A stretch of 64,000 nucleotides of DNA from Rhizopus sp. PT2906 (lineage: Eukaryota > Mucoromycota > Mucoromycetes > Mucorales > Rhizopodaceae), in NCBI GenBank assembly GCA_025529335.1, contig JAMYHX010000027.1, forward strand, positions 62,001-126,000. Direction: 5' to 3'. Shown here piece after piece: positions 54,572 to 64,000 of this stretch. Each line of letters starts with the position of its first letter. Position 1 is the stretch's first letter. The position numbers and the translations under genes are program-made. A model generated the notes under the pieces. That model was given only the letters and a program-made list of their open reading frames with translations, was not told the origin of the DNA and searched no databases.

Positions 54572-56503
54572 ATGAAATCTCTATCATTTATTGCCTTTAC
54601 CTTTATAGCTGCAGTCAATGCTGCCAATGTCACATTCAAGGTCATTGCTCCTTCTGCCAAAAGCTCTGTTCAGGTCAATGTGAATGGTTCACTGACAGAT
54701 CTTAAGGCGAAAGACCCTGATGTTCCTCTATACATTGGTTCTGCCAATTTGGATGATGGTCAATCGTATAAAGTAAAAAGAAATGATCATAATTAAGCCC
54801 TGCATTATTAATATTTTTTTAATTTGTAATTTAAACATGCATAGTATGTCGTTGACGGTACTGCCGAATCATTTGATCGTAAATTAAATGGAACATCAAC
54901 AAAGAACGAGTTCTTTGAGCGTCCTATTACTTATGCTACTCACATTCCCGAATTGCCTAGCATTCTTCAGGAAGGTAGCTGGACTCGTGGTGCAACGGAT
55001 GATCCTATCTGGGATAGCAACTATATTCCTACCATCTTTGTTACCGGACAACAAGAACAAATGAATGATTTAATTGAGAATGTGCCCAAAACGACTTATC
55101 AAGCAAAAATTACTTTTATTGGTCCGGACAATGTCACCACGTTCGAGGTAAACCAAATTCATATCGGATATTTTTTCCTTGTTACTGATCAAATCTGATA
55201 GAACTGTACCTTTGGTCTCCACAGACCAGGTCGTAAGCACAATGATGCCAAGCAATCTTGGATTTGGGCTCTTCCCGAAGGTCAATTCATGGCTAAGCGT
55301 AATTGGTTCAAGATTAGACATATGGAAGAAGACCCTACTCAGTTACGTGAAAAGCTCTACGCTGATATTGCTCGTAAAATGGGTACCTATGCTAATGAAG
55401 CCAACATGATTCGATTCTTTATCAATAAGGAAGGCATGGGAACTTTCAATATGCTTGATGATGTCGTTATGTATTCATACATCAATGCCATGTTCTACAA
55501 TGGTAATACTCCTGAACAGTTTGGTGGTCTTTATGATGGTGCCTCTGGTGCTTCCTTCAAATATCCCGGTAACATGGACAGCTTCGTTCCTAATGTTGAA
55601 TCTCCTCTTGATCAAGATGCCTTGATGCCCTTCGCCAAATCATTTGCTAGCGTTGATTTCTCCAACGATGATCAAGTAAAGGCTATCTCACAATACTTTG
55701 ACTATGACCAATTCCTTCGTTTCATGGTTTTGGAATTCCTTACTGCCGATTGGGACGGCTACTGGCAAGAACAAACTAACGATGGTGCCTATATTGATGT
55801 CAACGATAACAACAAGGTCTACTACCTCGCTCAAGACTTTGATGCCACCTTTGGTGTCAACCTCGATCAACCCCGTGAATTCGTAAACACACCTTATACT
55901 GATTTCCCAACCAAGTTCCCCAATGCTGTCGTCATTAACAACCTCCTCAAGAACCCTTCAATCAAATCTACCTTTGAAAAATACCTGACAACGACTGTTC
56001 AAGAAATCTTTAACAACGCCACTCTCGGTCCATTTGTCCTCGCTCGTCACGAATTCTATGCCCCTGATCTCAAGTGGGACCGCTCTATCAAGCAACGATC
56101 TCCCGGTAATATCTTTGGTTGGACCTTTGAACAAACCTATGACAACTTGTTTGAAGGTGTCAGTGCTTCTGGAGGAACTGGTGGTGGTGCTGAATGGGGT
56201 CTTCTCGAATGGGTCGCTGCCAAGGAAAATGCTGTCAAAAAAGCTCTCAACTTGTCTCAAAAGGTAACCATTGCCGCTGCTTCTGAACCTCCTGCTGCAA
56301 GCCCTGTTGCAAAGGCACCTGTCTCTTCTTCACCTGCCGTGCCTCCTTCATCTTCCTCTGTTCCCGTCAAGACTAACAAGGCACAAGCTGCCCCTGCCAC
56401 CGTCAACAAAGAAGCAGCTAATGCCACCTCATCTGCATACAAGGTTGTGCCTCAAGTTCTTTCTGTTATGAGCATCGCTTGTGCTTTGTTTCTTTTTTAT
56501 TAG
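54572..56503 (+). CDS. CotH-family spore-surface protein, secreted and probably GPI-anchored
   Basis: Exons 54572-54772, 54845-55147 and 55202-56503 give 601 aa. There is a signal peptide (MKSLSFIAFTFIAAVNA), an N-terminal beta-rich part, and the CotH domain (about 130-450) with FMAKRNWFKIRH, INKEGMGTFNML, FLTADWDGYW (about 347-356), YIDVNDNNKVYYLAQDFDATFG and IKQRSPGNIFGW. A Ser/Pro/Ala-rich stalk (about 500-570) leads to a hydrophobic C-terminus without a charged tail, typical of GPI attachment. CotH proteins are atypical secreted kinases in spore coats. In Mucorales, surface CotH members act in host-cell contact. Which paralogue this is, and whether it has that role, cannot be judged from one sequence. 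The region at about 358-371 corresponds to the surface loop studied in relatives. Confidence 0.93.
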
Positions 56504-57741
56504 ATGATATAATCCACTTTTAATTATCAAATCTGTAATATAATAATAAAGTAGCTCATAGTGTACTGAAATAATAGCACCATTATGATCACCACAACTT
56601 GGTTTCATACTTAGTGTCTCGGACTTTCGAATAATCTAAAATAAGACGATTGGGAGTCAAAGGTACTATTTTTAGACACGATCGATTCTATACTTTGATT
56701 GTGTTCAACAAAGAGTACATTCTACTTGCTAGTTTTACACTTGAATGTGTCAATGCCGGTTCTTTGTTTTCTTTAATGATAAATAGCAATCCTACAATTT
56801 CTATTCTTGATTTCTATTTCTTTGACATAATCAACAATGCATAGCCTGACTTTTTAATACGTATTGGTAATAGCTGTAATAAACCAATTACATCAATGAT
56901 AGCCTATTTACCGCTTCACATGATGGTTCTTCCCATTACCTTTGCTGTCATAATCACGTTTAAGTATTGTTACACTTGCTCACGGTGGGATATATTCATG
57001 GTTGTACAATAACATGCACTGACAACTTTTGATACCATGGTCTCTAGAAGATTATCGTGTGATTCCTTTGATTTATTGGGAAGGGTGATTTTCCTATATA
57101 GCCGACATTGATTCATTCCCTCCTTGTCAAGACAACAAGTCGCTATGGTGCTCCTGGACGAGAGACAGTTGAAGGGTGTAGTTGACTAGTCGGTGACTAC
57201 AAGGTTAAAAAACCAAGGCTTTTCCTGCTATTCCTTTGAATTCTGGAAATAATTGCTTGCTTATGGTCAAGCTTATTTCCCTGATTGAGTCTCTCACCAA
57301 GAATATCAGCCAAAAATAAGCTTATTCTCAGCCAACAAAAGAATATGCGCAGCTCTTTACTCTGGTGGTAGAATCTCTTATGCTGTTCGCGACTCCTTCT
57401 TGTAAAAATAACTGTATTAATAATACTCGACTTCTTTTGGATAGCTGCAAGGTGTTCTTTTGTCGCCAAGGTGTAGAGATTGAAAACGTTACAGCTCTAG
57501 ACAAACTGAAGCCTATGAACCAACGCAGCGCATCAAGGAATCTGCTGAAGTCAAGGTTGATTGAGTATGTGTATCAAGAATAAAATGCATTGACAACGTT
57601 TATGCTATTACACTCAAAGCGTGGCTTATGCAAGTCTTTGTCAAATGTTGTCAGTTTGTGAATAGACAATGACTACTCTACAGGAGGAAGCTAATAAACG
57701 TTACATCTTTTATCTCCATTTATGGTAATTTATCACCCTCC
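56504..57741. other. Intergenic stretch with debris upstream of the OTU-like remnant
   Basis: The plus strand near 57365-57580 has a short frame (NTRLLLDSCKVFFCRQG, EIENVTALDKLKPM) without start or known domain. It may be the worn N-terminal part of the same element as the OTU-like remnant. Otherwise nothing was recognised. Confidence 0.3.
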
Positions 57742-58426
57742 GTGATCACCAGAAGAAGAAAAAAAAATGTCTCAAATGCTGAAATTTTTACAAGTTTTGA
57801 TATTGATGTGATCGCCAATGCAGAAGTTGTCGTCAGTCAAACCCATTCAACGATTCAAGATGAATACCACTTTGGATACGTTAATGCCAAAGATGATGGC
57901 TTTTGTGGCTACTATTGCTTAGTTTATTCTGCGTATGGTGATGAAGCAAGATTCTGGGACGTAAAGATAAAGATGCATGACACCTTGCTGCAGAATAGCG
58001 ATTTCTACAAACACACCTTTTTCAGACTATATTTTATATGGCAATCTGAAAAGTAGTGCCTATTACGCTTTAGACGAAAAGGTGGGGAGTAAAGCAGTCG
58101 ACTGGTCGAAGTATTATGACTATACTCAGCAAAAGGTCATAGTTTCTGCCCCTTCCTTTTGCTGGTTTTTTGCTTCTGACTGTGCCCAGCTTTACGCTGA
58201 TGTGTTTAGGTGTCCAATAGATGTATACTCTGAAAATGAATTTGTCAGCAGTTATTCAGCATTGTTTTTTCCGTTGTTGGAAACTGACAAATATCATTGC
58301 ACGATTGAAGGATCTGAGGCAACTTTTCCATCGCCAGCAATATTGCAGAGAGTGGGTTATAACCACTTCATAACATTCAACATAAAAAACAAAAAAAAAA
58401 AATGCTATGGCCAAGACCCCAGCTAA
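57742..58426 (+). pseudogene. OTU-like cysteine protease domain of a transposon, frameshifted
   Basis: Two overlapping frames combine to one domain. The first contains YVNAKDDGFCGYYCLVYSAYGDE, the DGxCG nucleophile box of OTU proteases. A frameshift near 58020 leads to YILYGNLKSSAYYAL and SKYYDYTQQKVIVS, then ADVFRCPIDVYSENEF and, at the end, YNHFITFNI, which supplies the catalytic His position. OTU domains of this type often ride on fungal and plant Mutator-like elements. No transposase is recognisable here. The frame has no upstream ATG (it begins at GTG), so this is taken as a relic. Confidence 0.65.
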
Positions 58427-60583
58427 GCATGTGGGAATACGCTTGCAACAAAACGGGAAAGTAGAAAGTTACAAGCGCTCTAACTGGAGTAGATATCTCT
58501 ACTTTGTCCCAATTTTTCTTTTAAATAAACTGTATAATTATCTATTCATAGCTCTATAAAGTTATTGGTAATATATTGTTGTGTATAGTAACAATTAGCA
58601 AATGTGTTGCTGATGGTGTAAAGATGTTCTAGCAGACAATTTCTCAAAAACATACTTTATCTTAATGAAGCTGAAAAAATATGGCTTTTCTCTAAAGACC
58701 AAAAGCCCATTTTGACAGTGACCTTTAGCCTATTGTTTTTTACCGGTGATCAAAAAGGTGGCGTTTAGTGGCTCTCTTTGTTTACATAACAGTAGTCAAA
58801 GCATGCCTTTGTCGTCTTCAATGTATTAATGGCCGCTTGACTTTGCTCAAAAATGTACATGGAGGGTATGAAGACTGCGTTTGGTGGAGATGCTTGTCAA
58901 TTGGAGAGAAAGTGTTGAGTTTTTAAAAACCTTTGGGCTTTTTCCGTATTAGCGTAGTCTTTACTACACTCTCTAAAACATTTTATGGTTCGGCTTATCA
59001 TTCAAGCATTGATATGAAGTATAAGGGAACGTATAAATATGCTTGATCTATAAGAAACCCGAAACTATTCTAATCCTTTTTTAAGAGTAAGGTTACAATA
59101 GACGAAGATCAATTAAGGAAGTGACATTTTATTCCGAGCTAGCGGCACACTCTGTTATTATAAAGGTCTCGTACAGAGTAAAAATATTTGCATAAGAAAG
59201 AATGTTTTGCTATGATACTTAAAGTGCTCAAGAAGTAAGGATATAACATACAGTGTACATTAGATAGTCAACATAATCTTGCTCATTTGCAAACGTTGAT
59301 CCAAAGTTACACTATCCTAAGCTATGAATGTCGCAAAAATGTCTTCATATGTGTAAATCATGCTTTTTTACAAAGGAAAAGAAAAGAAACAAACGGGATC
59401 TCTCGGAAAGAGACATTCTCACTTTTCTTGGCGTTGGTGCACCAAAGAGCTTCTTAGATCCAGACAGGCCCAAAAGAGACCACGGTCAGAGTGACGAGAG
59501 AATTACTGTGTTATGAATGGCGTGATGCGACGTATAGAGGGATGATGTGTGGCACGTTGTAGGAAGTAACCATTTCGGATATATGTCTAGTTAGGGTATT
59601 CGGTTGAACTAGGGTTGTTCCTGAGTACAACTGACATGGAAACAAAGGTATAACAAAGTAAAAGAGAATAGAGTAATGTAAAAATCGATAAGCAATTAGT
59701 CGTAAATAAGCCATGAACATGTCCTCTTTTAGGTTATTGGAAATATTATGCATGACTACCCTTGATTTCTCCATATTAACAAACTCTTTCAAAGAGTGAT
59801 TCAAGTTGGCCGTGCAACCACTAGGATAGATGGTCTGTGTTCGAGTTACAATGAGTAACCATCGTGCGAAACGAGTATTCTTAGATACCAATAGAAAATA
59901 ACAGCAACCAACATTCTGTTGCATAAAAATTTAGGCTGATTTAAGCATAATAATACTCGAAAAGTAATTAGATTCCCGTATGTAGGAAGTATTCAAGGGA
60001 AGGGTTTTGATCACTATTATGGTAATGTTTACTATGCTCTATTTTACATGGCTTGTTTTTGAAATAAAAGAAGGCGATACCTTTTATGTATAGATGGTGT
60101 TGGTGTCAATGTTAATGTTGTTCGATAAATGCTAGCTCTTGTGGTACAAACGGTGAATGTGTACTGTAAAACAAGGAGTAACCGTTACGACATACTAAGC
60201 AAGTAAAAAGAAAGAACTGGATCTTATCTTATCGTGAGAGAAATGGCACTTGAGTCAATGAGAGATAAAGTATTAATGGGTATAATAATGGTAGTCAACT
60301 GTCCCTTGATCTTTTTACGAGAAAAAGAAAATGACACTCCTTTTATGGTCGACGAAATACAGGGGGTAAAGAGAAACGGCTCTTTGTGTGAAACACCTAG
60401 GGATGGGCTTTCGAATCGCGTCTAGACAGCGAATGAGAAATTTATATATAAAGGAGGGATGTTTTTCAGCATTTTTCAAATCATTATCATTCAAACAAAC
60501 CAATCAATCAGGGTAATTAATTCTATCATAGGGAGTGCTTTTATATATATATATTAATCATTATGCTACAGTCTTTTTTTATC
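58427..60583. other. 2.1-kb intergenic region
   Basis: No supportable gene was found. A 137-codon minus-strand ORF (59924-59511) starts with ATG but has random-looking composition. A plus-strand frame at 59328-59516 (CKSCFFTKEKKRNKRDL, FLGVGAPKSFLDPDRP) is more protein-like but has no context. Confidence 0.4.
60443..60452 (+). promoter_or_regulatory. TATA box of the small secreted protein gene
   Basis: TATATATAAA lies 132 nt upstream of the chosen ATG, followed by a short purine-rich then CAAAC/CAATC-rich leader. This is a strong, well-placed TATA element and suggests inducible expression. Confidence 0.5.
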
Positions 60584-60814
60584 ATGCGTTCTATCATTGC
60601 TATCATTTTCTTCTGTCTTGTTGCTGCAGTCGTTGCTTTTCCCTCTGACCCTCGTCCCGTTTGCTCCAAAAATGTAGTTTGCCCTGTCGGTTTCAAGTGC
60701 CAAACCGAAGAAGCCACTGGAGACTGTATCTGCTGTCCCCACTGTGCTCCACCTGGTCGATCCGATCTTCGTTGCAAGATTCCTTGTAGAAAGTGTACCT
60801 TTAAAGACGAATAA
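60584..60814 (+). CDS. Small cysteine-rich secreted protein
   Basis: A single exon encodes 76 aa from ATG 60584; an in-frame ATG at 60563 adds 7 residues. A signal peptide (MRSIIAIIFFCLVAAVVA) is followed by about 58 residues with ten cysteines: VCSKNVVCPVGFKC, DCICC, HC, then RC, PC and KC near the end. The even number suggests five disulfides. It has no repeats and no transmembrane segment. I do not recognise the family. Candidates are a protease inhibitor, an antimicrobial-type peptide or an effector; nothing in the sequence decides. Its own TATA box and the lack of close neighbours suggest separate regulation. Confidence 0.72.
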   Translation: MRSIIAIIFFCLVAAVVAFPSDPRPVCSKNVVCPVGFKCQTEEATGDCICCPHCAPPGRSDLRCKIPCRKCTFKDE

Positions 60815-62527
60815 CAAACTTTCATATTTGATCCAAAAAGCACATTTAATTTGCAAAATCATTACTTTTCTCTCCCCCTTGCATTATTGTTTTTTTTATT
60901 TTTATTCTTATAAAATAAAATTAATTTGACATCTGTATTTATCTGTTTACTATTTTATCTGGCTACAGTGTTCAGCCATCAAAGGAGGAGGGGATTGACT
61001 AGGCTGAAGAACGTGCATCCACTGTACTACATTAACCGGCGATCGCTTGGAAAAAGACCAAAAAAAGAAAAACACCAGAGTAGATGCCAGGTACATATTT
61101 CTCATTGGGACAAAGTAAATACCTATCATTATTTACTTATTTTGAAAGTTTATTTGTTGTTGTTTATGTGTTAAAACATAGAAGCTGTCGAATGTTTCAG
61201 CAAAAGCTATATTTAAAAAATAGGGAGATATGAATACTTATCGTCCCGTTTCTTTGTGTTGGGGATCTTCCAGTGTAATCTGTAAATTTTGCCGAAATAG
61301 ATTCTCTTAAATTAGCCATACTCACTGGAGACGAGCTTAAAATTATTCCTTGAGTAGAAAGTAATGAGATAAACATATACGTTGTCATGATCACCCTTTA
61401 TAAGGGAACGTACTATGATAATGCCCGCAGGTGCATGTCTGAGATGAGAAAGGTAAAGGTACCTTGTTGGGTTTCTGTTGGTAGAGAGACCAGATCTCTT
61501 TTTAGTGATATGCTTATGACTTTGAACAAAGGGGGGAGGGATCATGTGCAAATAATGATACTTAATTTTTTTACACCTCAAGGCAATGTCTATTTGTAAG
61601 CACCAATAAAGTAACTCTTTCCCAGACAATGTCTGATAATGAATCAGCTATATTACTTTAGATTATTTATGCTTACTGAGTCCCCTTAATAAAGGAAAGC
61701 AATATTGATAGATTTCCAATCTGTAAACGTTGTATACGACAATGTTTATCAGTTTAATATATTTGACATTGGCCAATGCTCAATGATAGAATAGGATGCT
61801 GTTACTGAAAAGTGATTAAATGAAGCACAGGAGTTATCAATGATTGTGTAATTCATAAGCTTCTGTAGCATAATATTAGGGATTCCATAGGCATAAGCTC
61901 AATTAATCTCGATATGCCAGTTTAAATAATCAGATCAAGAAAAGAGGAAAAGTACGCTGACTTTGAATTGTAAACTGTCAATTCGTAAGGCCTTTCATTG
62001 TTATCTGATTTAATAAATACAATAACTTTTCTATTATCCTCTTATTTATTATCTGAATACTTTTTATTCTTTTACTTTCAAAATAAATGCTTCATTTTTT
62101 AACAACAAATTGCAAACAAAAGTGAGTCAAAGATGGGTAAAAGTTTCAATTTTTATCATTGTAACATTTTTTTAAACTAAGCTTTTGTTAGTCAACAGAT
62201 CAAAAAACTGTTTGCTCTGTCAAACATGGTGTATGTCAAGACTAATACCTCTATTATCGCTGCTTCAAATAGACAAGTAAAACTACTAACTTCTTTTTAT
62301 TAGGGTTTTCATTGATAGATGATAAACAACTGTAGCTGAGCTATCAATTCAAGATCCGGAGTGTGATCGTTACAAGGATAAAGGTTTTATCAGACAAAAA
62401 AAGAAAAATATACTTTTTTCCTTTCAGTTATCTTGTTAATCATATATTTTCTTTGTTTTAGATTTATTTAAAGCAAAGGAGAAATAGTCATTATATGCTT
62501 CTTCTTCTTTAGATTTGTAAATAAATC
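60815..62527. other. 1.7-kb intergenic region
   Basis: AT-rich; the short frames seen here (for example 61387-61599 and its reverse partner) overlap one another and look like chance. A T-rich, CTTCTTCTTC-containing leader precedes the next ATG. Confidence 0.4.
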
Positions 62528-64000
62528 ATGAAGCTATATACCAAGGCGATACATGCCATCAACCTATTTTTTGTACAGCAAGTACCTGCATATATTCATA
62601 ATTTACCTAGAATTAGACAGCATCTTGTACGATGGACACTGAATATACTATATTTTGTCATTGGATTACTATTCAATTGGGCAGTTAGTGCAGTACTTCG
62701 TCAAATGCCACATATGCATCAATTCCCTTCAAACGTCGCAGGCATGATTGTGGTCTTCTTTTTGCTCATCTGCGCTCATGCAATCCTTCCGACATACACC
62801 GACAAGTTTGTTCAATTGATAGACCCTTACTCTTCTTTTGCTCTGAGGAGTATGAACATCATGTTTGTGCCTGCCGTAGTTGAAATGGTACAAAACTCAC
62901 CAACACCTGGTCCTGAAGTAGGCAGAATGATCTGTGTCTTCAGTAAGTGACGTTTGGACAGTATCTTTTTAATGTATTTCTCACATAACGATTATAGTGG
63001 TCGGGTACTTTATCGGGTTCATCATTACGACCTTCTTGGTTCGTGTCTCTCGCTTCTTGATCTTTTATCTTTTCGACTTTGGCAAAGAAGCTTCCATGTC
63101 CAACCTGCTCTCTGGAGAAAAGACCGAAATGCATACCAACAGGGTATTGAAGGAAGAATCTGTAGCAATCGATATACCAGAAGCCATCAGACAGGAGGCA
63201 AATGAACTTGTTATCGTGCCATCAAACGATATGCGAAACCTATCGGGTGATGCAATCTCTTCAAATACAGTAACCGATCGCTCTTCGTATCTGGATAATC
63301 ATGTACACAGTCATGGCTGTTGTTGTAGTAACAGTTCTGCTCAAACGTATATTGCTCCCTCCAAACATAGACATGGTCCACTACATAGCTTTGCTGTATG
63401 GTGTATGAAGGAATCCAATTTCGACGACCTTTCCTTCTTTCTGATGTTTTGCTTTTGTGCTTTTATATTCCTACCGCTTCCCGAAAACAATCCGGCCATG
63501 CCCTTCTTTAGGCTCTTTCTCTATTTATCAATGACCGTTCTTCTATATTCTGCCTCCTGTAGACTTCCACCAAAGTTTCGTATTATCTTTCATCCTATCA
63601 TTGTCACATCTGCTGCCGTTATGGCCGGTATTGCTTATTTTGAACGTGTCAAGGGGTTCGATATCCTACACGGTGTTGGCCTGTACAAGGGCGGGATTAC
63701 GTTTATCTCTCTGGTCGAGAAGACTCATGTTGACTGGCCAGGTGCCGGTGATATATTGGCAATGACAATGGATGTTTCCATCATTTCATTAGCATTCAAT
63801 GTATACAAAAACAGACCAAGCTTGGCTCGCCAGGTAACACCAAAAAAATGAAATAATAATTGCTCCTTTAATCGCTCATTTGTTTCTCTTAGTGGATCGT
63901 TGTTATCATCTCTATCGCTCCTGTTGCCTTTTTAGTCATGTTCATTACACCAATGTTTGCTCATGCTATTGGTTGTACACCCGATAATAGTCTTGTCTGG
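62528..64000 (+). CDS. LrgA/LrgB-type membrane protein (PLGG1-like), 3' end cut by window edge
   Basis: Exons 62528-62942, 62998-63833 and 63893 to the window edge are visible. The N-terminal exon has several membrane helices (LNILYFVIGLLFNWAVSAV, GMIVVFFLLICAHAILP) and a FVPAVVEM motif as in LrgA/CidA holin-like proteins. A long hydrophilic Ser/His-rich loop with HGCCCSNSS follows. The second half (MPFFRLFLYLSMTVLLY, ITFISLVEKTHVDWPGAGD, WIVVIISIAPVAFLVMFI) fits LrgB/CidB. The fused LrgA-LrgB order is that of plant plastid PLGG1, a glycolate/glycerate carrier; fungal members are uncharacterised. Which membrane it sits in is unknown. The protein continues beyond base 64000. Confidence 0.83.

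Noticed and set aside
59511..59924. 137-codon minus-strand ORF
   Set aside because: Starts with ATG but has random-like composition, no domain, no splice partners and no promoter features.
60926..61174. 82-codon plus-strand ORF after the cysteine-rich gene
   Set aside because: Begins at TTG, has no in-frame ATG at a sensible place and no recognisable protein character.
1..64000. CRISPR array or prokaryotic operon
   Set aside because: No regularly spaced repeats are present. Introns and gene families show a eukaryotic nuclear contig.

Overview
This is a nuclear contig piece from an early-diverging filamentous fungus, almost certainly Mucoromycota and most likely Mucorales. The evidence is AT-rich DNA, many introns of about 45-70 nt with GTAAG-like donors and TAG/CAG acceptors, a GPI-type CotH spore-coat protein, a short Ain1-like alpha-actinin, and the kinds of decayed transposons seen between genes. 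There is no operon logic. Genes sit singly, often in convergent or divergent pairs with short spacers. Gene models were made by joining exons in frame across visible splice sites, and each CDS entry lists its exons.

Layout. 1-2.5 kb: a TMEM135-like membrane protein (cut by the window edge) and a Caf16-type ABC ATPase, both minus strand. 2.9-6.2 kb: a transposon graveyard with a Tc1/mariner-type transposase, a Helitron-type helicase and a first broken Fanzor (eukaryotic TnpB relative). 7.1-9.6 kb: an unrecognised gene fragment, a sterol O-acyltransferase and mitochondrial ribosomal protein mL41. 10-11.2 kb: a decayed Ty3/gypsy polymerase. 11.9-20.6 kb: a Ser/Lys-rich nuclear-type protein, a Gep4-like PGP phosphatase, 3-ketodihydrosphingosine reductase, COX19 and an EF-hand MscS channel. 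22.8-31.3 kb: a homeodomain factor, a small membrane protein, alpha-actinin, NADH-cytochrome b5 reductase and a putatively myristoylated methyltransferase. 31.9-39.2 kb: an accessory island bounded by two 828-bp inverted copies. It holds two tyrosine-recombinase remnants in opposite orientations and a second, different broken Fanzor between them. 40.1-51.9 kb: a C2H2 factor, ribosomal protein eL36, a HAD phosphatase, an MIT-type protein, ETF-ubiquinone oxidoreductase, cysteine dioxygenase, an unknown protein with a probable GC-AG intron, and SGF29. 52.5-64 kb: transposon debris, a CotH protein, an OTU-like remnant, a small cysteine-rich secreted protein and an LrgA/LrgB-type transporter running off the end.

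Themes. Several genes serve mitochondria (mL41, COX19, Gep4-like, ETF-QO) and lipid metabolism (sterol ester synthesis, sphingoid base reduction, cytochrome b5 reductase), but nothing shows they are co-regulated. The part most worth study is the 31.9-39.2 kb island: a recent-looking, potentially invertible segment in which a Fanzor nuclease relic is joined directly to a truncated tyrosine recombinase.
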